A DNA stretch of 16,305 bases from contig CAILBQ010000299.1 in NCBI GenBank assembly GCA_903832475.1, positions 1-16,305 of the forward strand, given 5' to 3'. Origin of the DNA: an uncultured Acidobacteriota bacterium. GTDB taxonomy: Bacteria > Acidobacteriota > Terriglobia > Terriglobales > Acidobacteriaceae. The position numbers and the translations under genes were made by a program. Below, in pieces: positions 1-8,429 of this stretch (position 1 is the stretch's first letter; every line of letters starts with the position of its first letter). The notes beneath the pieces were generated by a model that made no database searches, was not told the DNA's origin, and was given only the letters and a program-made list of their open reading frames with translations.

Positions 1-67
1 ACGTTTGTGGAAGCCCGAGTCATTCAAACGCAACGCTGCGGAAAGAGCGAGGCGAGAGTACACCGCA

Positions 68-1663
68 TCAATTCTTTCCCCAGCCTCCGCCGCCGGGAGT
101 CTGGAGACGAATTCGATCGCCTTTGGAGACGCGTCGGCTGAATTTGCCGGGGAGTTCTTTTTCGGTTCCATCTTTTGAATTCAGCAAGCACGCCTTACCA
201 GCGGCACCGTCATCGCCTCCGTGGAGACCGTATGGCTGGAAAACTCTGCGATCGGCAAGCAGAGTTACTTCCGCATCCGCAAGCAACTCGATCTCGCGTA
301 TGAGGCCGTCGCCGCCGGTGAACTGACCGGCCCCGCCTGAACCATCGCGATAGGCATAGCGAACGACTCGAAAAGGATAGGCGTACTCGAGAGCTTCGAC
401 AGGTGTGTTGAGGGAGTTCGTCATGTGGGTCTGAACGCCAGATATGCCGTCAAGCGTCGGACGCGCGCCCATGCCGCCGGCAGCCGTTTCGTAGTAGGTG
501 TAAGGCTGCCCCGTGCGCGGATCAAAGCCACCGACGGTGAGGTTGCTCATGGTGCCTGCGCTCGCGGCCGGTATGCGATGCGGCACTGCCTGCGCGAGGG
601 CGCGAAGGAGCACGTCTACGATGCGCTGGGATGTTTCGACGTTGCCGCCGGCGACGGCTGCGGGCAGACGAGCGGCGACGATGCTGCCCTCGGGAGCCGT
701 CAACGTAAGAGGGCGAAGGATGCCGGCAGTCGGCGGAGCGTCTTCCGCGAGCAGGCAGCGCAACATGTAAAAGCAGGCGGACAGAGTAATCGCATAGACC
801 GCATTGACGCTTCCTGCAACCTGCGCAGAGGAGCCGGCAAAGTCGATGTCGATGGAGGACGCGACAGGGTCGATGCGAATGAGTGCGGCGATGCGGATTG
901 GCTGGTCGGTGACGCCATCGCCGTCGAGCCAGTCCTCCGCGGAGAATTCTCCGGCAGGCATGAAGCTTAACTCTGCGCGAATGAGCTTTTCAGAGTGGTG
1001 CAGCAGGCTTTCCACGAGCCCGGCCAGTTCAGACACTTGGTATTTCTGCATGAGCTCATGGAGGCGCCGCTGGCCTACGTGGCAGGCTCCCATCTGGGCT
1101 TCAAGATCGCCTTCTCTTTCCTGCGGAGTGCGCACGTTGCAAAGCAAAATCTGGAGGACGTCGCGGTTGATTTTTCCGGCGCGCATGATGAGGACGGGAG
1201 GGATACGAATGCCTTCCTGGAAAATTTCATTGGCCGGGCCCATCGAACCCGCGAACATGCCGCCTACATCAGCGTGATGTGCTCGTGCGGCCACATAGAA
1301 CTCAGGCTGGCTCGATGAGTCGGACGAGTCGCGGAAGACGGGCAGGACCATGGTGATGTCGGGCAGGTGGGTTCCACCCGCGTAGGGGTCGTTGAGAATG
1401 GCGATGTCGCCGGGGCCGAGATCGATAGCGTCGACAGCGGCCTGCACGGACATGGGCATCGATCCGAGATGAACCGGCATGTGATCGCCCATGGCGATGA
1501 CGCGCGCGAGGCCGTCGAAAACAGCGCAGGAGTAATCGCGGCGTTCTTTGATATTGGGCGATAGTGCGGTGCGTCTCAAGGCTGCACCCATCTCTTCCGC
1601 GATGGAATGGACCATGCTCCGGAAGATCGCCAGCTCTATGGGATCACCCGTGTTGATCGTCAT
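68..1663 (-). CDS. hyuB: Hydantoinase B / 5-oxoprolinase-type subunit (HyuB)
   Basis: This 531-residue protein has the usual length of the HyuB (hydantoinase B/oxoprolinase) family. With HyuA it forms a cytosolic enzyme that opens cyclic amides such as 5-oxoproline or substituted hydantoins at the cost of ATP. Family signatures are visible: NDPYAGGTHLPD at residues 91-102, HHADVGG at 129-135, EIFQEGIRIPP at 146-156, and a glycine-rich end (TPGGGGWG) that closes the protein. No signal peptide is seen. The ATG start overlaps the hyuA stop as ATGA, and a GAGGA ribosome-binding site lies 7 bases upstream inside hyuA, so translation is probably coupled to hyuA. The family is certain. The true substrate (5-oxoproline, hydantoin, lactam) cannot be read from sequence. 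Acetone carboxylase is less likely because its third subunit is absent here. Confidence 0.93.
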   Translation of the reverse strand: MTINTGDPIELAIFRSMVHSIAEEMGAALRRTALSPNIKERRDYSCAVFDGLARVIAMGDHMPVHLGSMPMSVQAAVDAIDLGPGDIAILNDPYAGGTHLPDITMVLPVFRDSSDSSSQPEFYVAARAHHADVGGMFAGSMGPANEIFQEGIRIPPVLIMRAGKINRDVLQILLCNVRTPQEREGDLEAQMGACHVGQRRLHELMQKYQVSELAGLVESLLHHSEKLIRAELSFMPAGEFSAEDWLDGDGVTDQPIRIAALIRIDPVASSIDIDFAGSSAQVAGSVNAVYAITLSACFYMLRCLLAEDAPPTAGILRPLTLTAPEGSIVAARLPAAVAGGNVETSQRIVDVLLRALAQAVPHRIPAASAGTMSNLTVGGFDPRTGQPYTYYETAAGGMGARPTLDGISGVQTHMTNSLNTPVEALEYAYPFRVVRYAYRDGSGGAGQFTGGDGLIREIELLADAEVTLLADRRVFQPYGLHGGDDGAAGKACLLNSKDGTEKELPGKFSRRVSKGDRIRLQTPGGGGWGKN

Positions 1664-3660
1664 GCGGGATCCTCATCGACGTGAATCAAAAGGTTGCCAT
1701 AGCCATCGACCAGCGCTCGTGAACCTGGAGGCAGGATGGTCGCGGAGGTGTATTCGGTGATCATGGCCGGCCCGCGGAAAGAATCGCCGGGGATCAGACG
1801 ATTGCGGTCGTAGACAGTGGACGCAATCCAGCAGTCATCGAAAAACATATCGCGAGTTCCAGCAATTGCCTGGCTCCCGTCTACGCCCACGGATTCGACG
1901 TGTCGCGGCACATAGGGCTCTCCCGGGGCAACCATGCGGAGACGAGCGTTGACGATCTGGATGGGCCTGTCGGCATGGGCGAAGCCGTAGTGCAATTGAT
2001 GAAGCTGATGAAACGCGGCAAAGGAATCTTCTGGACGATCGCGGTGACAAGGCAAGTTCAGCTCATATCCCTGGCCTCGATAGCGAAGATCAAGGGAGAG
2101 CTGGGCTGAACCGGTGAGGCCTTCCGCAGCGAACTCGGAGCGACCCCGTTGCTCCAATTCGCGAAAGACAGGCTCGAGCTGATCAGACCTGTCGGCAGCC
2201 AACATGACGGTCTGAGAATAGTCTCTGACCGCATCAGCGAGCAGCATGCCAACTGCAGAAAGAGCGCCTGGATGGCGTGGCACAAGCACTCGGGGAATCC
2301 TGAGAGCCCGAGCCAGGGCGCAGGCATGCAGCGGACCTCCGCCACCAAAGCTTACCAGCGTGAATTCGCGAGGATCGAAACCGCGCTCGATGGAGATGAC
2401 GCGAATGGCTTTTTCCATTTCTGCTTCGACCACGCGCACGATGCCTGCGGCCAGGTGTTGAATTGATGCCAGTGAACCTTGATGCTGGGCCATGATGCGT
2501 TGAGTGCGCGCGAGGTCGATGAATGCGCTGCCGCCGAGAAAGGTGTTGCGGTCGAGACGGCCAAGCAGGAGGTTGGCATCGGTGACGGTGGGAAGTTCTC
2601 CGCGACCGAAGCAGATGGGGCCGGGGTCCGCACCTGCCGATTCGGGTCCGACGCGCAGCATGCCACCGGCATCGAAGCGGGCGATGGAGCCGCCACCTGC
2701 GCCGACGGTGTGAATGTCCAGCATGGGAACGCTGACGGGCACACCGGCCACGATGGATTCGCGAGTCAATTGCACACCTCCGGCAGAGGCGTCGGCGAGA
2801 AAGACGTCGGTCGAGGTGCCGCCCATATCGCATCCAATGATGCGATCGAAGCCGGCACGACGCGCCATTTCCGTGGCGCCGATGACGCCGCCGGCTGGTC
2901 CGGATAGTACGGTTCGAACAGGCTCCTGCGCAGCCAATCGCACGGGAACGATGCCTCCCGAGGACTGCATGACGGAGATACGAGCGCTCTTGCTGTGCTC
3001 TTGAATGCGCTGCTCGAGGCTTACCAGGTACTGTTCCATGCGGGGTGCAAGGTAGGCATTCACGACGGTGGTTGCGCCACGTTCATATTCACGAAACTCG
3101 GGCAGAATGCGGTGAGACACAGAGACAGGCAAGCCGAGCGTTTGCAGCGACCGGGCAACACGTTGCTCGCTTTCAGAATTCACAAAGGAGAAAAGGAGCG
3201 AGATGGCGACTGCTTGCGCGCCGCTGCTGCGCACCTGCGCGACGAGTTCAAGCAAGTCTTGCTCAGAAGGACTGCGAAGGATCTCCGCCTCGGCGCTGAC
3301 ACGCTCTGGCACGCCAAAGCGAAGGTCGCGCGGCACGATGCAAACAGGGACGGGTGCGAACCAGTCGTAGAGACTGGCGCGGGTCTGTCTCCCGATTGCT
3401 ATGGTGTCTTCGAATCCCGCAGTAGTCACGAAGGCGACGCGTGCGCCGTTGCGCTCAAGCATGGTGTTGGTGCCCACGGTGGTGCCGTGACGCAGGTCAA
3501 GAGGCTCTAATTCCCTTTCCGACAGCATTTGCGTGACTGCATGCAGGACTGCGAGTGACGGGTCGGCGGGCGTGGAAGCAATTTTGAGTACGCGGATTTC
3601 ACCGTCCAGGACCGAGACACAGTCCGTAAATGTCCCGCCGGTATCGATCGCAACGCGCAA
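1660..3660 (-). CDS. hyuA: Hydantoinase A / 5-oxoprolinase-type subunit (HyuA), TTG start
   Basis: This 666-residue protein is the ATP-using subunit of the HyuAB enzyme. It has the N-terminal Hydant_A_N motif DTGGTFTDC (residues 6-14) and the RHGTTVGTNTMLER block (58-71). The actin/hexokinase-like Hydantoinase_A domain follows, with LSGPAGGVIGA (252-262), CDMGGTSTDVF (277-287), HTVGAGGGSIA (317-327) and a GADPGP segment near 343-348. The protein is cytosolic, with no signal peptide. The start codon is TTG at 3660. I chose it because the family N-terminus begins right there and AGGGG sits 6 bases upstream. It is 93 bases downstream of the GH92 gene on the same strand and overlaps hyuB by 4 bases, so hyuA-hyuB is an operon, possibly with partial read-through from GH92. 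It could also be called N-methylhydantoinase A. Substrate is unassigned. Confidence 0.94.
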   Translation of the reverse strand: MRVAIDTGGTFTDCVSVLDGEIRVLKIASTPADPSLAVLHAVTQMLSERELEPLDLRHGTTVGTNTMLERNGARVAFVTTAGFEDTIAIGRQTRASLYDWFAPVPVCIVPRDLRFGVPERVSAEAEILRSPSEQDLLELVAQVRSSGAQAVAISLLFSFVNSESEQRVARSLQTLGLPVSVSHRILPEFREYERGATTVVNAYLAPRMEQYLVSLEQRIQEHSKSARISVMQSSGGIVPVRLAAQEPVRTVLSGPAGGVIGATEMARRAGFDRIIGCDMGGTSTDVFLADASAGGVQLTRESIVAGVPVSVPMLDIHTVGAGGGSIARFDAGGMLRVGPESAGADPGPICFGRGELPTVTDANLLLGRLDRNTFLGGSAFIDLARTQRIMAQHQGSLASIQHLAAGIVRVVEAEMEKAIRVISIERGFDPREFTLVSFGGGGPLHACALARALRIPRVLVPRHPGALSAVGMLLADAVRDYSQTVMLAADRSDQLEPVFRELEQRGRSEFAAEGLTGSAQLSLDLRYRGQGYELNLPCHRDRPEDSFAAFHQLHQLHYGFAHADRPIQIVNARLRMVAPGEPYVPRHVESVGVDGSQAIAGTRDMFFDDCWIASTVYDRNRLIPGDSFRGPAMITEYTSATILPPGSRALVDGYGNLLIHVDEDPA

Positions 3661-3727
3661 TGAGAACCCCTATGATAACGCGGCGATCAGCAGGTCCGTC
3701 GCGTTACGCAGATGACAAACATTCTAT

Positions 3728-3753
3728 CGTTCGAAATTTCTGCTTTTCGAACG
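3728..3753 (-). terminator. Perfect 9-bp hairpin abutting the GH92 stop codon
   Basis: CGTTCGAAA (3728-3736) and TTTCGAACG (3745-3753) form a perfect inverted repeat around an 8-base loop. On the minus strand the stem begins directly after the TAG stop of the GH92 gene. No run of T follows it, so it is not a standard intrinsic terminator. It may be a weak terminator, an mRNA 3'-end stabiliser, or an attenuating structure that sets the expression ratio between GH92 and hyuA. A protein-binding site around the TTCGAA core is also possible. Confidence 0.45.
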
Positions 3754-6198
3754 CTAGTGTGCAGCGGGCGGGGCAAAGGATGGTGGTTCGTCTCCAGGAT
3801 GTGTGCCCCAGTTTTTATTGGGAGTCGCGGAAAGCTCGAAGTCCATTGTGCCGCCTTTGAGCACGAAGCTCTCCGGCAGCCAGGTCTTCGAGCTCGGCTT
3901 TCCGTCCACCCTAAATGTTTGAACGTAGGGATGGCCGGGACCCGCGTCCCTGGCGGTGATTTCAATGTTTCCAGAGGCGCGATGGAGGATCACCCGCGTG
4001 AAGATGGGACTGCCCAGGACCAGCTCTGCCCGGCCAGGAATTTCAGGATAGAGCCCCATGGATGCGAAGACATCCCAGGAGGACATTTCTCCCAGGTCGT
4101 CGTTTCCAGGAATGCCTTGGGGCTTGTTGATCCAGATCTGATCGAGCACCTGGCGCACCAGCTGCTGAGTCTTCCAGGGCTGACCGGCGAAGTCATAAAG
4201 CCATGGCGTTTCGATGGATGGCTCGTTATTGAGTTCGGCGTGTAATGGGCCGGCATTGGTCACAGCGGGCTTCCCTGACTCGTCGTAGAAGAAATGATCG
4301 AGACGTGTGACAGCCTTATCGCGGCCGCCCATCTGTTCAAACAGGCCCGCCACGTTGAAAGGGACCATCCATACGTACTGGGCCGCGCTGCCTTCCACAA
4401 AGCCGGCGCCTGTGGCGGGCGTGAAAGGCTTGGGCGATGGATCGTTATCTTCATCATCGTCGTGATGCAAGGTTGGCCAGCTACCATCGGCGTTTCGATT
4501 CATGAAGTACCCGCCGTCGGGAGCCGCTGTCGGGTTCCAGATGTTCTTCCAATACTGCGCGCGGGCCAGGAATTTCGAACGCTCTGCGTCATTGCCAAGA
4601 TGGCCGGCAAGGGCGGAGATGCCAAACTCCGCGGACACATCTTCCAGCGTGTCGGCAGCCGGCCCCCATGCCGGCGCGCCTACCGGGATGTAGTGCAGCG
4701 TCAACCACTGGTCGAGACCGGGACGCTGGCCTACACACTCCACGGGACAACCATCGTGACTGAGGTCCTCTCTGGTGGGAACTTCAGCAGCGTGGATCAA
4801 CGAAGCGAGCGCGGCTTTGGCGTCGAAGGAGCGACCGCCGAACGCATAAATATCCGCGATGGACGCGGCTGCTGGATCGCCGTTCATCACATGCGTTGCT
4901 CCGGAAAGATGCGTCCAGCGATCCCATCGGCCGCCATCCTGCTGGGACTGGTTGTAGAGACTCTGGGCGATGTCGCTCCCCTGCTTCGGGTCAAGCCACG
5001 TAAGCAGTTGCAACTGCGACCGGTAGACGTCCCAGCCGGAAAAATTGGCATATTGAATGTGCTGCGGCGCAGCCACCCGGTGAGGTTTGCCGTCCATGCC
5101 GCGGTACTCCCCGTTCACGTCGCTATAGGTCGTTGGCGTCATGGATGCGTGGTAGAGAGCTGTGGTGAAGACGATGTTCTGCTCTGGCGTGCCACCCTCC
5201 GTTTCGATTTTGTTCAGCCTTTCGTTCCATGCGGTCCTTGCATTCGCGGCGATTTTTTCGTAGGTCGTCCCGGCGTGGCTTTCCGCTTCAAGATTGGCCG
5301 CGGCGTTGGCTTCGCTCACGTAGGAAATGCCGATACGCGCTCGAATTTCGCCACCTGTGCCAAAGTCGAGCCAGACCCCGGAACCATGGCCGGCTTCTGG
5401 AAACCCCTTGGGGCCGTATCCAGTGCCCCCTGCGCTTTCAACCGCGCCCGGTGTCACAATTTCGTCTTTCCATGCGCCAGTCGATTTGACGGGGCGATCG
5501 AAGCGGGCCACGAAATAGAGGGTATAGTAGGAGCGCCGATCCTCGGTGCCAATGTATCCGCAGAAATTGCCGCTAGTCACCGAGCCTGTGACCGTGCCTG
5601 TGGAGGGATCAATCCGCGTGTGGGCGTCAGTCGAGCCGACCTCGGAATCCGAAGTTCGAACCAGGATGCGAGCCGGCTTGTCTTCGGGGAATGTAAACGT
5701 GGCGACGCCCATGCGCGTGGCCGCGGCCAGGCTCACCGCAACACCATTGGCCAGCTTTACGCGGTAGGAGCCTGGTTCTGCTTTTTCATCTTCATGGCGA
5801 AAGTCTGCCGCATACATATGCCGAAAATCAGAGGAAGGAGACTTCTCGACAGCCTCGGTGACAGGCATGAGAGGCACGTCGCCCGAGCCTCCCGCACAGC
5901 CCCAGCCTTCCACGTTGGTCAGGCTGAACCCGCGAATGGCCGTGGCGCGGTACTCGTATCCACCTGGGGCTGCAATCATCCGCTTGGCGTTGACTGGCGT
6001 AGCTTCCGGGCTGAATTGCACCATGCCGAAGGGCATGGTCGCTCCCGGGAAAACATTGCCGCCATTGGCCGTGCCGATCAATGGATTGACGAAGGATGCA
6101 CGGTCTTGACTAATGGCAACCATGCCGGGAAACGCTACGATGGCGAGGCAAGCAATTCTCAGGAAACTGGAGATTGTCGTTTTGTTGAAAACAAGCAT
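3754..6198 (-). CDS. Secreted GH92 family alpha-mannosidase
   Basis: An 814-residue exported glycoside hydrolase of family GH92, whose known members are calcium-dependent exo-alpha-mannosidases. From ATG at 6198 the protein starts with a Sec signal (charged start, then hydrophobic residues to about 30). The N-terminal beta-sandwich follows with VNPLIGTANGGNVFPGAT (37-54) and the GFSLTNVEGWG block (90-100). The (alpha/alpha)6 domain contains GFVEGSAAQYVW, whose Glu602 is the likely acid, then NNEPS near 657-661 and IPGNDDLGEMSSW with Asp700/Asp701 in the region known to supply the base. An acidic stretch, HHDDDEDND, lies at 578-586. An upstream GTG at 6348 would add 50 residues that look nothing like a signal, so I reject it. 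The ATG has no clear ribosome-binding site and sits in a palindrome. Linkage specificity cannot be told. Confidence 0.94.
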   Translation of the reverse strand: MLVFNKTTISSFLRIACLAIVAFPGMVAISQDRASFVNPLIGTANGGNVFPGATMPFGMVQFSPEATPVNAKRMIAAPGGYEYRATAIRGFSLTNVEGWGCAGGSGDVPLMPVTEAVEKSPSSDFRHMYAADFRHEDEKAEPGSYRVKLANGVAVSLAAATRMGVATFTFPEDKPARILVRTSDSEVGSTDAHTRIDPSTGTVTGSVTSGNFCGYIGTEDRRSYYTLYFVARFDRPVKSTGAWKDEIVTPGAVESAGGTGYGPKGFPEAGHGSGVWLDFGTGGEIRARIGISYVSEANAAANLEAESHAGTTYEKIAANARTAWNERLNKIETEGGTPEQNIVFTTALYHASMTPTTYSDVNGEYRGMDGKPHRVAAPQHIQYANFSGWDVYRSQLQLLTWLDPKQGSDIAQSLYNQSQQDGGRWDRWTHLSGATHVMNGDPAAASIADIYAFGGRSFDAKAALASLIHAAEVPTREDLSHDGCPVECVGQRPGLDQWLTLHYIPVGAPAWGPAADTLEDVSAEFGISALAGHLGNDAERSKFLARAQYWKNIWNPTAAPDGGYFMNRNADGSWPTLHHDDDEDNDPSPKPFTPATGAGFVEGSAAQYVWMVPFNVAGLFEQMGGRDKAVTRLDHFFYDESGKPAVTNAGPLHAELNNEPSIETPWLYDFAGQPWKTQQLVRQVLDQIWINKPQGIPGNDDLGEMSSWDVFASMGLYPEIPGRAELVLGSPIFTRVILHRASGNIEITARDAGPGHPYVQTFRVDGKPSSKTWLPESFVLKGGTMDFELSATPNKNWGTHPGDEPPSFAPPAAH

Positions 6199-6213
6199 AC
6201 TGGTAGAGTATGC
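6195..6213. promoter_or_regulatory. Palindrome overlapping the GH92 start codon (operator or mRNA hairpin)
   Basis: GCATACT (6195-6201) and AGTATGC (6207-6213) form a perfect 7-bp inverted repeat with a 5-base spacer. The GH92 initiation codon (6198-6196 on the minus strand) lies within one arm. As DNA this could be a repressor operator, and as RNA a hairpin hiding the start codon. No Shine-Dalgarno sequence is evident just upstream. The symmetry is seen directly and the function is inferred. Confidence 0.4.
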
Positions 6214-6484
6214 GATTTGGACGATAGCTGCCGGATTGGACAAAATGGGCTGCACAACGGGATTTTGTTGATCGTCAACCTGGATGCGCGGGTGCCGTCT
6301 AACCTGGTGAACACCACTCGTTTCGCCAAATCGCACGGCAGAAGACACTCACTGCCTGCAACTCGTCCGCCCTGTCGTCGTTGAGCATCTGAAGTTATTC
6401 GACTCAGCGGAGAGGATCTGCAACCAGACGTTATTTCGATGGAGACTCGAATCTGCAATCGCTCCAATTCTTGAAAGGCTGAAA
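6214..6484. promoter_or_regulatory. Divergent intergenic region, GH92 / tannase
   Basis: This region between two divergently transcribed secreted-enzyme genes must hold both promoters. I could not find a convincing -35/-10 pair on either strand. The only clear element on the esterase side is the AAAGG ribosome-binding site at 6474-6478. Small open frames here have no recognisable product. Confidence 0.4.
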
Positions 6485-8284
6485 ATGAATTGTCGAACCA
6501 CGACCTTGATGAGACGTGTGGCGCTGCTTACGATTACCGTCTGCATGAGTTGCATCGCAGCTTTCGCTCAGTCGCCAGCGGCTTCTGTTTCCTCCGCAAC
6601 ACTCTCTGCGGTTTCACCGATCATGGATTGCGCCAAGCTGACCGCGGTCGAAATGAACAGACAGGTTGGCGCCAAGACATTCATCACTTCTGCTGTGGCC
6701 GTGCCTGATGGGAAGCCGGCGCCTTATTGCCGCGTCAACGGATATGTGGAACCGATGGTGAAGTTTGAAGTTCGCCTTCCGTTAACGGAGTGGACGCAGC
6801 GCTTCGTTCAAACTGGATGCGGCGGTCTATGCGGCGATTTGAATATTCGCCTGGGCAACGCGGATGGATGTTATCCAGCCGCTCATGGCGAGTTGGCGCT
6901 TGCATCAACCGATATGGGCCACTCGGGCGGCATGGACGGCAAATTTGGCGAGGAGGATTATCAGCTCCGCATTGACTTTGCGTATCGCGGCGTACACGTC
7001 ACGACGCTTGCCGCGAAAGCGTTGATCGCCGCGTATTACGGGCAGCCAGCCAAATACTCTTATTTTGCGGGATGCTCCGACGGTGGCCGCGAAGCGCTGA
7101 TGGAGGCACAGCGCTTTCCTGAGGATTTCAACGGCATCACCGCTGGCGCCCCGGCAATGAACTTTACGACGCAGAACACTTTCTATCATGGCTGGAACGC
7201 GCTGAAAAACAGTGGAGCGGACGGCAGGCCGATCCTCACTGCAGACAAATTGCCGATTCTTCACAAGGCCGTTCTCGATGCCTGCGACGCGGCAGACGGA
7301 CTCAAAGACGGGCTTATCAGCGAGCCTCTTTCCTGCCATTTCGACCCGGCCGCGGTGCAGTGCAAGGCAGGCCACGACGACGGCACATGCCTGAGTGCCG
7401 CCCAAGTGCAAGCAGCTCGCAACATCTATGCGGGCGCTCACGACGCGGAAGGGAACAAACTCGTGCTGAGCGGTCCTCTTCCAGGATCGGAACTGGCGTG
7501 GCAAGGGGTTTATGTTCCGGCGGCGGGCGGAGCACGCATCATGAGCTCAATGATCTCTGCCGGTTCACTGAAGAACCTGGTCTATGAAAAAAATCCGCCT
7601 GCAGACTACACGCTGGCGGACTTGAAATTCAGCCGTGAGTCGTTCAACGCAACGACACAACTGCATGCGCTTTACGACGCGACGGATCCCGACCTCAGTA
7701 GTTATGAAAAGAGGGGAGGCAAGTTGATACTTTGGCACGGCCTGGCGGATCCTCATATCTCCCCGCTCAACACCATCGCCTACTACACGGCTATGGCGGG
7801 AGTTATGGGCGATGCGGAAGTGAAGAAATTTGCGCGCTTGTATCTCTTTCCTGGGGGATACCACTGCGGCGGGGGAGAAGGTCCGTTCAGCTTTGATTTG
7901 ATGAGCGTCATGATGGCGTGGGTGGAGCAAGGGAAGGCTCCGTTGGCCATCGTCGCCTCGCATCTACCAGAAGGCCCGAGAGGTCCGACTGCCGGTGTCC
8001 CGGCTGGCATGCCAGGGCCGCCGAAAGGAAGGATGGGACCGCCTCCGGGTGAGGGCGAGGTGCAATTGAAGCCGGACCGCACCCGTCCTGTGTACCCGTA
8101 TCCGCTGACGACGATGTATCGAGGTTCGGGCAGCATCGACGAGGCAGGAAACTTCAGCGCCGGCAATGCGAAGCCCGTTCCGGCTGCGGATCTGCGCTGG
8201 CTTGGCGCAGATTTTTATACGGCACATTACGAGCTTTGGTGCACCGGCGAAGGAGCCTCGATGAGTTGCAAATCAACACGATAG
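6485..8284 (+). CDS. Secreted tannase / feruloyl esterase family protein (PF07519)
   Basis: A 599-residue exported esterase of the tannase/feruloyl esterase family, which hydrolyses ester bonds of gallic or hydroxycinnamic acids. Residues 1-28 form a Sec signal ending in AFA. The family's CS-D-HC arrangement is complete: GCSDGG places Cys197-Ser198, GLADPH gives Asp422, and GGYHCGGG gives His460-Cys461, with the two cysteines expected to be disulfide-bonded next to the catalytic triad. Asp-rich DACDAADGLKDGLI (265-278) matches the lid-domain calcium site of this family. A Pro/Gly-rich stretch at about 496-524 is unusual and interrupts the C-terminal part. ATG at 6485 has AAAGG 6 bases upstream. 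It is divergent from GH92 and convergent with GH3. Whether it prefers tannins, feruloyl esters or a synthetic-type ester is unknown. Confidence 0.92.
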   Translation: MNCRTTTLMRRVALLTITVCMSCIAAFAQSPAASVSSATLSAVSPIMDCAKLTAVEMNRQVGAKTFITSAVAVPDGKPAPYCRVNGYVEPMVKFEVRLPLTEWTQRFVQTGCGGLCGDLNIRLGNADGCYPAAHGELALASTDMGHSGGMDGKFGEEDYQLRIDFAYRGVHVTTLAAKALIAAYYGQPAKYSYFAGCSDGGREALMEAQRFPEDFNGITAGAPAMNFTTQNTFYHGWNALKNSGADGRPILTADKLPILHKAVLDACDAADGLKDGLISEPLSCHFDPAAVQCKAGHDDGTCLSAAQVQAARNIYAGAHDAEGNKLVLSGPLPGSELAWQGVYVPAAGGARIMSSMISAGSLKNLVYEKNPPADYTLADLKFSRESFNATTQLHALYDATDPDLSSYEKRGGKLILWHGLADPHISPLNTIAYYTAMAGVMGDAEVKKFARLYLFPGGYHCGGGEGPFSFDLMSVMMAWVEQGKAPLAIVASHLPEGPRGPTAGVPAGMPGPPKGRMGPPPGEGEVQLKPDRTRPVYPYPLTTMYRGSGSIDEAGNFSAGNAKPVPAADLRWLGADFYTAHYELWCTGEGASMSCKSTR

Positions 8285-8315
8285 ACGCGGCCTCGGCAAC
8301 GGCTTGCGCCGCGGA

Positions 8316-8329
8316 GCAGCCAAGGCTGC
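8316..8329. repeat. Short hairpin GCAGC-CAAG-GCTGC between convergent genes
   Basis: A 14-base perfect inverted repeat, GCAGCC-AA-GGCTGC, which would fold with a 5-bp stem and a 4-base loop. It lies 31 bases beyond the esterase stop. No T-run follows. It may help 3'-end formation of the esterase transcript. Confidence 0.3.
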
Positions 8330-8370
8330 GACACGATTCGCATGCGTAAGTGGCCTCGAGTAAGTGCTAC

Positions 8371-8386
8371 TTCGGCTTTCGCCGAG
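8371..8386. terminator. Possible bidirectional terminator between tannase and GH3 genes
   Basis: TTCGGC (8371-8376) pairs with GCCGAG (8381-8386) around a TTTC loop, with one U-G wobble. The hairpin lies between the ends of the convergent esterase and GH3 genes. The downstream plus-strand sequence is only weakly T-rich (ATTCTT), so this is a candidate only. Confidence 0.35.
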
Positions 8387-8429
8387 TGGCATTCTTCCAT
8401 GCCTTGACAGGCCTTGTATCCGCATGTCT

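Noticed and set aside
1..67. Possible start of a further minus-strand gene (ATG at 23)
   Set aside because: Only seven codons are visible and there is no ribosome-binding site, so it cannot be supported.
1660..3660. HyuAB as acetone carboxylase subunits
   Set aside because: The subunits are related, but no gamma subunit is nearby and the lengths fit hydantoinase/oxoprolinase better.
6199..6348. N-terminal extension of GH92 to GTG 6348
   Set aside because: The additional 50 residues are not a signal or a domain and would bury the signal peptide that starts at 6198.
4294..6384. 696-codon open frame on the plus strand, antisense to GH92
   Set aside because: It has no recognisable motif, covers a complete well-conserved GH92 gene, and is typical of antisense frames kept open by GC-rich codon use.
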